From NCBI RefSeq assembly GCF_002498315.1, contig NZ_DAGX01000005.1:482042-546041 (forward strand): 64,000 nt of DNA, read 5' to 3'. Under the pieces are notes generated by a model, which did not search any database, was not told where the DNA came from, and was given only the letters and a program-made list of their open reading frames with translations. Of this stretch, positions 52,722-60,422 are shown piece after piece (positions within the stretch are counted from its first letter, which is position 1; each line of letters starts with the position of its first letter). Source of the stretch: Methanofollis sp. UBA420 (GTDB taxonomy: Archaea > Halobacteriota > Methanomicrobia > Methanomicrobiales > Methanofollaceae). The position numbers and the translations under genes were made by a program.

Positions 52722-53564
52722 ATGACACTGAATACGATTGACTGGAATGATGAATGGAAGAGCGTGATGATACAGCGCTCCGGATCGGCCGTCTCCACCT
52801 GTGCACAGCACTGGGACTCGGCCGAGAGTGCACGGAATTATCTCCGCGACTATGGTCGAGAGAACTCCAGCCACACCGACCGCGTCAGTGCGACCCTCGA
52901 AGCGCTGCACCTTTCCCCTGACTCGCGGGTGCTTGAGATCGGGAGCGGGCCCGGCGTGCTGACAGTACCGATCGCCTCACGGACAGCGCACGTGACAGCC
53001 GTCGAACCTTCGGACGGGATGATGACCGTACTGCAGGAGTACATGAAAAAAGAGGGGACCGAAAATATCAGGTGCGTGCAGAAGCGCTGGGAGGATGTCG
53101 CCGACGATGATCTCGAGCCCCAGTACGATCTCGTCCTCGCGTCCTTCTCGCTCGGGATGCCGGAGATCAAGACGGCGATCGAAAAGATGAACGCGGCATC
53201 CTCCGAGCGGGTGTGCCTCTTCTGGCATGCCGGAGAACCGCAATTCGAGACCCTCTACCGTCTGGCCCTGCCGCATATCCTCGGGACTGACTACGTCCCC
53301 GTACCGAAGGCCGATGTCCTCTTCAACCTCCTCTATGCGATGGGGATCTATCCTGATGTGAGGTATTTCGATTTCGAACAGATGCATGTATTCGATTCGG
53401 AGGAAGAGATGGCGAGACATTTCCTGTACGAGTATCATATCCCCTTCGATACAGGGAACCGGGGTTTGAGAGCATATCTGGAAGAGTATGTCGAAGAACA
53501 GGACGGCCGGTTCGTACACCATGAACGGTGGCCCTGCATGATGTTTCAGTGGAATGTGCAATGA
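52722..53564 (+). CDS. class I SAM-dependent methyltransferase A
   Basis: The 280-residue protein has the class I SAM motif VLEIGSGPGVLTVPIAS near residue 70, then VEPSDGMM, and a catalytic-side block DLVLASFSLGMP. The N-terminus (TIDWNDEWKSVMIQ...VSTCAQHWDSAESARNY) and the C-terminal HHERWPCMMFQW are shared with the next gene. No DNA-methylase motif is present, so a small molecule, corrinoid-related or protein substrate is likelier. GGAGAAG precedes the ATG. Its stop overlaps the next start by ATGA. Confidence 0.88.
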   Translation: MTLNTIDWNDEWKSVMIQRSGSAVSTCAQHWDSAESARNYLRDYGRENSSHTDRVSATLEALHLSPDSRVLEIGSGPGVLTVPIASRTAHVTAVEPSDGMMTVLQEYMKKEGTENIRCVQKRWEDVADDDLEPQYDLVLASFSLGMPEIKTAIEKMNAASSERVCLFWHAGEPQFETLYRLALPHILGTDYVPVPKADVLFNLLYAMGIYPDVRYFDFEQMHVFDSEEEMARHFLYEYHIPFDTGNRGLRAYLEEYVEEQDGRFVHHERWPCMMFQWNVQ

Positions 53565-54397
53565 AGCCACGGATCTCGATAGACTGGAACGAGGTCTGGA
53601 CAGACCAGTACGAGCAGAGCAGCAGATGCAACGGCTCCGAGGAATGCGCAACAATCTGGGCGTCGAAGGAGCGGGCGCGTGAATTTCTGGAGCAGACGCG
53701 GCAGAACCCCGAACGGACCGGGCAGATCCTTGCCGGTCTCCCCCTCACCCCCGAGACGCGCCTTCTCGACGTGGGGGCGGGCCCCGGAACGCTTGCGATA
53801 CCCCTCGCCGCCACCGTGGCCCATGTGACCGCCGTCGAACCGGCGGCAGGGATGGTCGCCGTGATGGAGGAGATGATCGCCGACGAGGGGATCACGAACA
53901 TCTCCGTTGTCCCGAGACGGTGGGAGGAGGTCGACCCGCAGACGGACCTCGATCTTCCCTACGATATCGTCCTTGCCTCGTACTCGCTCGGGATGCCCGA
54001 TCTCAGGGCGGCGATCGAGACGATGTGCAGGGCGTCGTCGCGGTGGGTGTACCTCTTCTGGTTCGCCGGGACGGCCTCCTGGGAGAGGCCGCTGATCGAC
54101 CTCTGGCCGTCGTTCCACGGCACCGAATACCGGTGCTGGCCGAAGGCCGACGTCCTTTTCAATCTCCTGTACTCGATGGGGATCTATCCCAATGTCGAGT
54201 GTCGGCCGATGGAGCACATCCGCCGATTTCCGTCGCTGGATGTGGCGGTCGCCGAATACAGGCAGCAGTTCGACATTCAAAACCCTGATGACGAGCGCCT
54301 CCTCAGGGCCTACCTGCTCCGGCATCTCGCCGTCGAGAACGGCGAGTTTGTCCAGAGGGAGAAGAATATCCGTGTGAAGATCTGGTGGGAGGTGTAG
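53561..54397 (+). CDS. class I SAM-dependent methyltransferase B (paralogue of A)
   Basis: This 278-residue protein is a tandem paralogue of the preceding one: IDWNEVWTDQYEQSS, CATIWASKERAREF, LLDVGAGPGTLAIPLAA, VEPAAGMVAVMEEM, DIVLASYSLGMPDL and KADVLFNLLYSMGIYPNVE align throughout. The ATGA overlap means co-translation. Tandem copies with moderate divergence suggest an old duplication, either with two substrates or as a heterodimer. Confidence 0.9.
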   Translation: MKPRISIDWNEVWTDQYEQSSRCNGSEECATIWASKERAREFLEQTRQNPERTGQILAGLPLTPETRLLDVGAGPGTLAIPLAATVAHVTAVEPAAGMVAVMEEMIADEGITNISVVPRRWEEVDPQTDLDLPYDIVLASYSLGMPDLRAAIETMCRASSRWVYLFWFAGTASWERPLIDLWPSFHGTEYRCWPKADVLFNLLYSMGIYPNVECRPMEHIRRFPSLDVAVAEYRQQFDIQNPDDERLLRAYLLRHLAVENGEFVQREKNIRVKIWWEV

Positions 54398-54422
54398 GGA
54401 TGCGGCAGAAACGTCTCATTCT

Positions 54423-55157
54423 TCATCCCGGTGGCGAGGGCGGCCGGATATGATCCAGACCGCTCCTCTCCAGATATCTCCGGGTCCACGGACACGCCGC
54501 GATACAGATCCCGCACATCGGGTGGACCAGTCCCAGGTCATCGACAGCCTTCTGACACTGCACATAACATGCCCGACTGTTCCAGAAGGCGTCCCGCTCG
54601 ATCTCCGGTTCCCACCGACGACCGGAAGGGGCGGCGACAGGGCATGCCGTCCGGCACTCCTCGCACGTCCCGCAGTACGAGCGCTCGACCGGCGTGTCGG
54701 GGACGAGGGGCGCATCGGTGAGGACGGATGCAAACCGGATCGCAGAGCCGTATTCTCTGGTGACGAGAAGTGCACACTTCCCCACCCAGCCGAGACCCGC
54801 ACGGGTGGCGGCGGTTTTGTGCGGAAATTCAGCGGAAAGAGTGTCCCGGTCGAAGTCTCCGGTCGACGGAGAGATTCCGGCAGCGCGGTATCCATGCTCT
54901 TCGAGGTACGCGACGAGATGGTCCTCCTGTGCCGCCAGACGCTCATTGACGGCGACGTATTCCCGGCCATAGGCAGATGAGGGGCCGGCAATAAGGGTTC
55001 TTACAATCGCAGGGTCCAGGGCGAGGCCCCAGACAACTGCGGTCTTGAGGTGAGGAAAAGGGCTGAGGCCTTCGGGGGAGAGGTCGGCGACCCCGATGAG
55101 AGATGCACCGAGATCACGGAGCAGCGTTCTGGTACCGAGAGTACGATCCTCCATCAT
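54423..55157 (-). CDS. QueG-like 4Fe-4S double-cluster protein
   Basis: The 244-residue protein contains HKTAATRAGLGWVGKCALLVT and the double 4Fe-4S region CGTCEECRTACP...CYVQCQ...CGICIAACPW, as in epoxyqueuosine reductase QueG and its archaeal relatives. It is shorter than QueG (about 380 residues), lacking the C-terminal HEAT part, so it may act in electron transfer or reductive dehalogenase-like maturation instead of queuosine synthesis. ATG 55157 lies inside a 20-bp palindrome and about 27 bases after the TATA box, suggesting a leaderless, tightly controlled message. Confidence 0.82.
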   Translation of the reverse strand: MMEDRTLGTRTLLRDLGASLIGVADLSPEGLSPFPHLKTAVVWGLALDPAIVRTLIAGPSSAYGREYVAVNERLAAQEDHLVAYLEEHGYRAAGISPSTGDFDRDTLSAEFPHKTAATRAGLGWVGKCALLVTREYGSAIRFASVLTDAPLVPDTPVERSYCGTCEECRTACPVAAPSGRRWEPEIERDAFWNSRACYVQCQKAVDDLGLVHPMCGICIAACPWTRRYLERSGLDHIRPPSPPG

Positions 55158-55172
55158 CCAGATCTGGATGAT
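55153..55172. promoter_or_regulatory. perfect 20-bp palindrome over the start site of the QueG-like gene
   Basis: ATCATCCAGA followed by its exact complement TCTGGATGAT spans the predicted transcription start and start codon of the Fe-S gene. A TATA box (TTTATTATACGG, 55177-55190 on the minus strand) lies just outside it. Such placement is that of a repressor operator. Confidence 0.6.
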
Positions 55173-55333
55173 TACCGTATAATAAACCCTTTTTTCTTCG
55201 ACGAAGTGATCACCCGTGCATAGAAAGCGGGGGCGGCACGCCGGGCGGCAGGACGGATCCCGGGGGGGACGAACTTTCCTGAAGACCAATCCTCTCCCTG
55301 TCTTTTCATGATGCGGTAAAGTTTCGAGAGAAT

Positions 55334-55732
55334 CTACGATCCGGCCGCATCCTCCACGGCGTCCAGCCACTCGTCCCTCCTCGTCGCAAGATAGACCACT
55401 GTCTGTCGACTCTCCCGAACCCGTTCACGAAGTGTCCGACCAAGTGCCGCCGCACATTCGGGACACGGGGCATAGAGGGCCGGGTCATGTTCCACCACGA
55501 TGCTCCGCCTCTGGACCTCGCCAAGCAGAAGGAGGAGTTCCCTCGCGTCCTCCACCGCCCAGGCATCCACATCGCCCGCGAGCATGCCGCCAATCGCATC
55601 GAGGACCGGATGCGTCCTCCCGCAGAAGTAGACCGGCGGGGGGTCTGTCTCCCTGACGGCCAGGGCGACATCGTCCCGGGGTGCGACGAGGACGGTGAAG
55701 GCGGTCTGCCTGAGAACGGTCTTGTGATGCAT
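55334..55732 (-). CDS. hypothetical protein, 132 aa
   Basis: Not recognised. The protein starts MHHKTVLRQTAFTVLVAPRDDVALAV, with a middle part VYFCGRTHPVLDAIGGMLAGDVDAW and a CPEC pair near residue 98 followed by a charged helix (LGRTLRERVRESRQ). It may bind a metal through the cysteines and histidines. ATG 55732 is chosen over 55867 because it lies at the start of the GC-rich coding composition. The longer frame has a polar AT-richer N-terminus. Confidence 0.6.
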   Translation of the reverse strand: MHHKTVLRQTAFTVLVAPRDDVALAVRETDPPPVYFCGRTHPVLDAIGGMLAGDVDAWAVEDARELLLLLGEVQRRSIVVEHDPALYAPCPECAAALGRTLRERVRESRQTVVYLATRRDEWLDAVEDAAGS

Positions 55733-55948
55733 ATGTCCCTGTCCGCATCTCCGGATTATGATGATGGCGTGCGTGCGGTCTGAAAGTGTGTTCTGGTCTG
55801 TTGCACTTTTATCATCAGTAGCCCGATCTTTGCTTTTGGTGACACTTCTTAAGTAACCTCTCAGCACGGAGAAAATAATAGACTGGCTAATCGGAGGACT
55901 TAAAACTGGATGTGAGAATATTAACGCACTGATATCACAGGATTAACT

Positions 55949-56773
55949 ATGAATACTACATGGCAAGCAATATCACGAGAAGCAGCCGTAGCTTCTGAGC
56001 ACTTAGCAATAGGTGTCACAGCACTAGGAAGAGCGAACTATGCACAGCATGCATATTATGGACAGGCGTTCTTCGCGCTTACAATCGGTATTGAACGCTC
56101 CGCAAAACTAGCTTTGATGATTGACTATTTCTTGGTTCATGGAAAATTTCCTTCTAACAAGAAAATTCGTGAATATGGACACAACCTGAAAAATCTTCTT
56201 GAAAAGATGGATGAAATTGCCCCTCATTATAATTTATCTGACTCCAAGGATCGACTTCCGCGCTCAACTATTCATGATCAGATTATTGCTATCCTTTCAA
56301 ACTTCGCCACAAACATAACTCGTTACTATAACCTCGATTTAGTCACTGGGGGGTCGGGCCCAGTAAGCCAAAACGATCCGATAAGCGAATGGTTCAAGCA
56401 TGTTGCGTTACCGATGATAGAAAAACATTCGTTAAACCGTCAGATGGAAAAACTGCATTATAAAGCATGTATTGTTGATGAACTCATGAATGGTAATACT
56501 GTAGCATTATATCACAGTGAAACTGGTGAGAACATTGCCTCTCCATATAAATCTGCGATGCAGAAATCTATAACAGACATCACTACACCCTATGTTCGAT
56601 TATACGTCATGCAGATTATTCGTTTTATAGGACGTTTGCTTATCGAGTTAGGCAACGCTGCACAAGAAAAAAAAGCAGAAGACATTCCATATCTGGCTGA
56701 CTTTTTCGGAATTTACAACAATGAAGACAAATATTTCAAGGAACGGAAGATCTGGTCAATTTATCGACCATGA
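55949..56773 (+). CDS. hypothetical protein, AT-rich, possibly HEPN-like
   Basis: The 274-residue protein is largely helical. GIERSAKLALMIDYFLVHGKFP and then GHNLKNLLEKM resemble the HEPN pattern of a helix with R/K-E-K and a following H-N-L turn, but the catalytic R-x4-6-H of active RNases is not clear. The rest (YYNLDLVTGG, QMEKLHYKACIVDELMNG, LYVMQIIRFIGRLLIELGN) is unassigned. GC content is much lower than that of the chromosome, so it was probably acquired. It has no close neighbour on its strand. Confidence 0.65.
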   Translation: MNTTWQAISREAAVASEHLAIGVTALGRANYAQHAYYGQAFFALTIGIERSAKLALMIDYFLVHGKFPSNKKIREYGHNLKNLLEKMDEIAPHYNLSDSKDRLPRSTIHDQIIAILSNFATNITRYYNLDLVTGGSGPVSQNDPISEWFKHVALPMIEKHSLNRQMEKLHYKACIVDELMNGNTVALYHSETGENIASPYKSAMQKSITDITTPYVRLYVMQIIRFIGRLLIELGNAAQEKKAEDIPYLADFFGIYNNEDKYFKERKIWSIYRP

Positions 56774-56854
56774 TGAGTAGATTTACGACAGAAGGGCATA
56801 CAATGAGGTAGTGTTTCAGATCTTCGGCTTTATAGAAACCCTCACCTTTTCCAT

Positions 56855-57065
56855 GTATGGACGTGACCCAACCGCCTTCCTCCATCTTCGCGCCGGGGGA
56901 CTACCAGCGAAACCTTCGGTTTCTCGACTCCCTTCGATCGTTCCCCCGGACCCCCGCTCAGGATTGGACCTCAAAGGGGCGAACTTGCATTTTGAGGGGG
57001 AGACTGCCCTCCATCCCCTATCCTAATGGCAGGGGGACCGGGGGGTGGCAGCCCCCCGGAAGAGA
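56855..57065. repeat. GC-rich hairpin element, copy 2
   Basis: Second copy of the dispersed element at 7.6 kb. CCGGGGGG at 57038-57045 pairs with CCCCCCGG at 57052-57059; the flanking CCCTATCCTAATGGCAGGGGGA and an upstream CCTTCCTCC...GCCGGGGGACT block recur from the first copy in the other order. It fills most of the gap between the HEPN-like gene and the toxin gene. Confidence 0.6.
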
Positions 57066-57130
57066 CGTTCGAGAACAGGATTTCTACAGAGCCCAACTGA
57101 AAAAGTTCAGTGATCCCCGACACTAGCCTA

Positions 57131-57442
57131 TCAGAACCACCCATACTTTTTGTGTGCCTGCTCGATTGACATCACCGCGAGGATCCGCACTTCTTTTTCT
57201 GGTTCGTGGATCCTGTAAAATGCAGTGTAGGTGTGGCTGATGTGAAGTCGATAGGTATCATCACGGCCTTGCACACAGAGGCGCTCTTTGTCGCTTCCAT
57301 TGCCAGGATAGGGATCCTCGACAAGAGTGGAGAGTTTGTCCATGATGATCCGCTGGCTTTTTGGACTGAGGCGACGAAGGGACTCTCCGACCTTCCGATC
57401 AATCAGAATTTTGTACGCCAAAGTCCAGCTCCACGAAGTCAC
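57131..57442 (-). CDS. RelE/ParE-type toxin
   Basis: The protein has the RelE-family pattern: AYKILIDRKVGESLRRLSPKSQRIIMDKL, DPYPGNGSDKERL, DDTYRLHISHTYTAFYRIHEPEKEVRILAVMSIEQAHKKYG. It probably cleaves mRNA on the ribosome or poisons gyrase. The antitoxin gene ends at 57399, inside its 5' end; the true start may be the TTG at 57421, giving an overlap of 23 bases. Stop-side sequence is AT-richer than the chromosome. Confidence 0.87.
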   Translation of the reverse strand: MTSWSWTLAYKILIDRKVGESLRRLSPKSQRIIMDKLSTLVEDPYPGNGSDKERLCVQGRDDTYRLHISHTYTAFYRIHEPEKEVRILAVMSIEQAHKKYGWF

Positions 57443-57602
57443 CTTCTTCTTCGATGCGGTCCATGTCTTCGATGAAGCGCCGCTTCTTTTCCTGCTCGAT
57501 CATCGAGGCAAGGAGATCATCATAGGTCTGACCGGGACCTTTCAGGGTAGAGAGGTCAGACCATACCCCTTCTGAGACGGGCACGCGCTTTGTTGCAGAC
57601 AT
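57399..57602 (-). CDS. antitoxin partner of RelE-like toxin
   Basis: The 67-residue protein (SATKRVPVSEGVWSDLSTLK, QTYDDLLASMIEQEKKRRFIED) is the archaeal antitoxin type with a short N-terminal DNA-binding part and an acidic C-terminal helix that covers the toxin. ATG 57602 is ten bases from an 8-bp inverted repeat that is the likely autoregulatory operator. Confidence 0.87.
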   Translation of the reverse strand: MSATKRVPVSEGVWSDLSTLKGPGQTYDDLLASMIEQEKKRRFIEDMDRIEEEGDFVELDFGVQNSD

Positions 57603-57611
57603 GATAGGATT

Positions 57612-57632
57612 GTAAGTATTGATCATACTTAC
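57612..57632. promoter_or_regulatory. operator between antitoxin and divergent gene
   Basis: GTAAGTAT-TGATC-ATACTTAC is a perfect 8-bp inverted repeat with a 5-base spacer, between the antitoxin ATG at 57602 and the divergent ATG at 57634. Antitoxins of this size usually repress their own operon at such sites. Confidence 0.65.
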
Positions 57633-57633
57633 A

Positions 57634-57956
57634 ATGATCGCACCACGAACCGGCACCCCCACTTTAAACGATTACGATCCTCCGGACGTGATCGTGGGGG
57701 GAAGGACCTGTCCCCTCTTGTTAACCGTTACACCCACCTGATCTTTGGGGTGATCGCAACGTACGACGCCGCTTATGCTCAGTACGAAGCAGAGAGGGAT
57801 GAAAATCTTCTTGTGGATCTATATGAAATCCCGGACAGCAAGGTGACGATCAACATGAATGACGCACACCGGATCGAAAGACCAGCTCGATAGTCGGTAG
57901 ACGCAGATGTGGATTGGCAGAAATACGACGAGATCATGGGATTGACAGAGGGATGA
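57634..57956 (+). pseudogene. decayed gene divergent from the toxin-antitoxin pair
   Basis: From ATG 57634 a frame reads MIAPRTGTPTLNDYDPPDVI and stops shortly after a run of six G residues (57696-57701). One frame over, it continues KDLSPLVNRYTHLIFGVI, YDAAYAQYEAERDENLL and EIPDSKVTINMNDAHRIERPA, meets an in-frame TAG, and goes on SVDADVDWQKYDEIMGLTEG to TGA 57956. So the gene has a frameshift and a nonsense codon. The family is not recognised; a pair-associated regulatory or defence gene is possible. The 327 bases between 57957 and 58283 hold nothing else I can support. Confidence 0.55.
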
Positions 57957-58283
57957 TGATGGCGCCGGACATGCGCCGGTACATCCTGGCGACACGCCTT
58001 GCGCAGTGCGGTTCATCCTCCGCAGGGTATACCACAATCAACAGTGTTGATTTAAAAGTGTTGCGCCGACCATAACGAGTATCAGAGGCACAAAAAGACT
58101 CTGTTTTCAAAAAGACCCGGACAAAAGAAACAGAGCCGCCGGAAGGCTCGCACGCGCAGAAGCCACCAGAGGGCATCATTCCCGCGACAGGGGCGGGCAC
58201 AAACCAACAAGCAATGTCAGAAAACATTACCCCGACGAGGCTACGATCCACGGGGCTTGAGAAAAGTGGGATAAACCCACAAA

Positions 58284-58856
58284 TTAGCGACCTAGGCGGT
58301 ACAGGGCATCGAAACAGAATGAACGCGCCTGCGGCAGGAGATCATTGATTCTTTCAAACTCCCCCACGGTCCAAGATTGCGAACGATCAATTAAACCTCT
58401 GAATACTGCACCCACTCCCCATTCTTTAAGATCCATCAGGCCAAGTTCATAAAACACAGCAATCTGTTGATTTTTCTTAGTCCCACACTCTATCAGGGTA
58501 TTAAGACGCTCTAGTTCCATGGATACTGATTGAATGAGAGTATCTGACTCTCCTTCTCGGCGCCGAGGTACTACAAAAATATGGGCATCACTTTCATTAA
58601 TCAGGCGTTCGCTCAATTCCCTGTCCCAAACAGACTTGCTTATCCCACCTATATTTCCACTTCCATCATCAAGATCCTCCGATATCCGGGCGTTATATCC
58701 AAGTTTCCGGAGAGAGTCGCGCAGACGGATCAGATCCTCCTTTCGGTTATTATAAAAAGATCCGTAGATTCCTATTGGGGTCTGCGCTTTGAGGGATTCT
58801 AATCGTGCAAGACGTGCATTTATGATATCGATTGTGGAGAGGGGGGTAAGCATCAA
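58284..58856 (-). CDS. TIR-like/nucleoside-hydrolase-fold protein
   Basis: The 190-residue protein has a Rossmann-like opening PIGIYGSFYNNRKEDLIRLRDSLRKLGYNARI, then SDAHIFVVPRRREG and SVSMELERL, where the glutamate could be the NADase residue of TIR or of nucleoside deoxyribosyltransferase folds. An N-terminal coiled-coil (about 1-22) precedes it. The mapping to TIR is by strand order only. If right, it may be a defence effector. GC content is below that of the chromosome. Confidence 0.5.
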   Translation of the reverse strand: MMLTPLSTIDIINARLARLESLKAQTPIGIYGSFYNNRKEDLIRLRDSLRKLGYNARISEDLDDGSGNIGGISKSVWDRELSERLINESDAHIFVVPRRREGESDTLIQSVSMELERLNTLIECGTKKNQQIAVFYELGLMDLKEWGVGAVFRGLIDRSQSWTVGEFERINDLLPQARSFCFDALYRLGR

Positions 58857-58990
58857 AAAGGGTTGGGGTGGGTGAGGGTATTACTTTGACGGACTGATTG
58901 CTTCAGGGGGTATTGGTGATCGACACCAAGATAAACAAAAAAATTCATATCAGTTAGGAATCTATAACTGAAATTGCTGGGAGTGAGTGA

Positions 58991-59674
58991 ATGATGAATG
59001 AGGAGGTAGTCGAGCGATATCTCAACCTCGTGCCGTTGGAAATCCGCGAGGCATTCAATGCCCTCTCAAGCGGTCAAAGATGGGCAGTATATATTGCACT
59101 GACTACTGAAGGGCAGAAATATTTCAACGAAGTGAAGGAGCAATTTGGGGCAAATCCAAACACTATGGCACCGATCCTGAAGGATCTGGTTAATGGGGGC
59201 CTTGTGGCCAGGAAGGTGCAGGTCAAGGACATAGGAGATCGCCGGAAGATCTACTACGAACCAACAGCGATGGGTACAAACCTGTTTGCTACGATTTATG
59301 AGGATCTTCTGCCTGAACGTTCACAGCAGAGCACAGAGACCCCACCCTGGTTGAGTCTGAAGGACGTTATGCCGTATTACAAACAAAAGTGGGATCAAAA
59401 TGATTTTAAGATTGATCAAAGTGACAATCTGCCGAATTACATCTCTCGAAGAGATATACTCTTCTATTCAATAAATACAAAAAAGACAGAAAAAATTCTC
59501 CAGAAAATAGATATCGCGGATAGGATTGACATGGCAAACTGGAACAACACACTCGAACCACTCGAACAAAACAGACTCCACGGCCCAGAAAGTGTCGGGC
59601 TAAAAATCCCGGGACCATCATATGACGTCTCGTCGAGTTCAGGCCCCCAGTACGCCGAGGTAAAAAATGACTGA
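58991..59674 (+). CDS. winged-helix transcription regulator
   Basis: The 227-residue protein has an N-terminal wHTH: FNALSSGQRWAVYIALTTEGQKYFNEVKEQFGANPNTMAPILKDLVNGGLV, then the wing GDRRKIYYEPTAMG. The C-terminal 110 residues are unassigned and rich in D, N and S. It overlaps the next gene by eight bases, so the two are a unit. The alternative start is ATG 58994. Confidence 0.78.
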   Translation: MMNEEVVERYLNLVPLEIREAFNALSSGQRWAVYIALTTEGQKYFNEVKEQFGANPNTMAPILKDLVNGGLVARKVQVKDIGDRRKIYYEPTAMGTNLFATIYEDLLPERSQQSTETPPWLSLKDVMPYYKQKWDQNDFKIDQSDNLPNYISRRDILFYSINTKKTEKILQKIDIADRIDMANWNNTLEPLEQNRLHGPESVGLKIPGPSYDVSSSSGPQYAEVKND

Positions 59675-59972
59675 TCAGGAAACGAAAGAGGAGCCATCAT
59701 ATGCCCTGAGCAATGATCCCCAATTTAGGACGGCCTATGTAACCGGCGCCTATGGAGGGTTGGATCCCAATGGGGGTCAGATTGTATTCTATCTCGACAA
59801 CTTCGAACCCAGAGTCGAGGAAAAAACAGGAGTGATGAATATCGGTAGGATTAGACGGAACCAGATCATCGACATCCGAATGTCGCCGCATCAGTTTATC
59901 TCTATCGCCGAGTGGATGATGAGCCACGCGGAAGCATACAAAAAACAAATGCAAAACGAGAAGTTACCATAA
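59667..59972 (+). CDS. DUF3467-like protein
   Basis: The 101-residue protein has the pattern of DUF3467: FRTAYVTGAYGGLDPNGGQIVFYLDN near the start, a central charged stretch, and RMSPHQFISIAEWMMSHAEAYKK at the end. DUF3467 proteins are short and of unknown function, often in defence or secretion neighbourhoods. Overlap with the regulator suggests joint expression. Confidence 0.7.
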   Translation: MTDQETKEEPSYALSNDPQFRTAYVTGAYGGLDPNGGQIVFYLDNFEPRVEEKTGVMNIGRIRRNQIIDIRMSPHQFISIAEWMMSHAEAYKKQMQNEKLP

Positions 59973-60309
59973 ACTCTATAAGTCACCCCCTCGTTGTGGA
60001 AGTCACCACAACAAAATACTCTTTTGTGAATTATTACACGTCCGTCCTCCAGGAGTTGAAAGGGAAGACACGCAGGTTGGACGGGGGAAAGGGGGGCGCA
60101 GACACCGATCCCCCGTGTACCAGCGGAGGACTCCCCCATAACCACACATCGATCCACGACCCTTGAAAGGCAAAGGAAAAGACTTATTTTTCAGAACGGT
60201 GATGATCCAGTGCGGTGCCGCACCGGAAAAACTTCGGAAGATCTATCCTTAGAAAATACGTGCGCTGGAGGCTTCTTTTCAAAAAGGGATTAAGGAAACA
60301 GATCCTTGA
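59973..60309. other. gene-free stretch beside tRNA-Thr
   Basis: About 337 bases without a supported gene. GC is mixed. I see no integrase, no clear copy of the tRNA 3' end and no long repeat in it. Confidence 0.4.
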
Positions 60310-60381
60310 AGCCGCCGGAGGGAATTGAACCCTCGACCTGCTGATTACGAATCAGCCGCTATACCGCTAAGCCACGGCGGC
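60310..60381 (-). tRNA. tRNA-Thr (CGU anticodon)
   Basis: A full cloverleaf on the minus strand: acceptor GCCGCCG at 60381-60375 pairs with CGGCGGC at 60317-60311; the anticodon arm is GCTGA-TTCGTAA-TCAGC with anticodon CGU (codon ACG, threonine); the T-arm has GGTTCAATTCC. No CCA is encoded and there is no intron. AT-rich ATCTTTATAATTCC lies about 30 bases upstream as promoter. Its 3' side faces the accessory island. Confidence 0.95.
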
Positions 60382-60406
60382 AGGTACTCTATCATATTGA
60401 CCCCGC

Positions 60407-60420
60407 GGAATTATAAAGAT
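60407..60420 (-). promoter_or_regulatory. TATA box for tRNA-Thr
   Basis: ATCTTTATAATTCC on the minus strand is centred about 32 bases ahead of the tRNA 5' end, the usual archaeal spacing. Confidence 0.5.
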
Positions 60421-60422
60421 AC

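Noticed and set aside
58134..58150. GCCGCCGGAAGG as a copy of the tRNA-Thr 3' end (attachment site)
   Set aside because: Only about nine bases match the acceptor end and the similarity stops there; chance is likely in GC-rich DNA.
57934..58251. Minus-strand 105-codon frame near the toxin-antitoxin locus
   Set aside because: Overlaps the end of the divergent pseudogene, has no ribosome site and an implausible Cys/Met/Ser composition.
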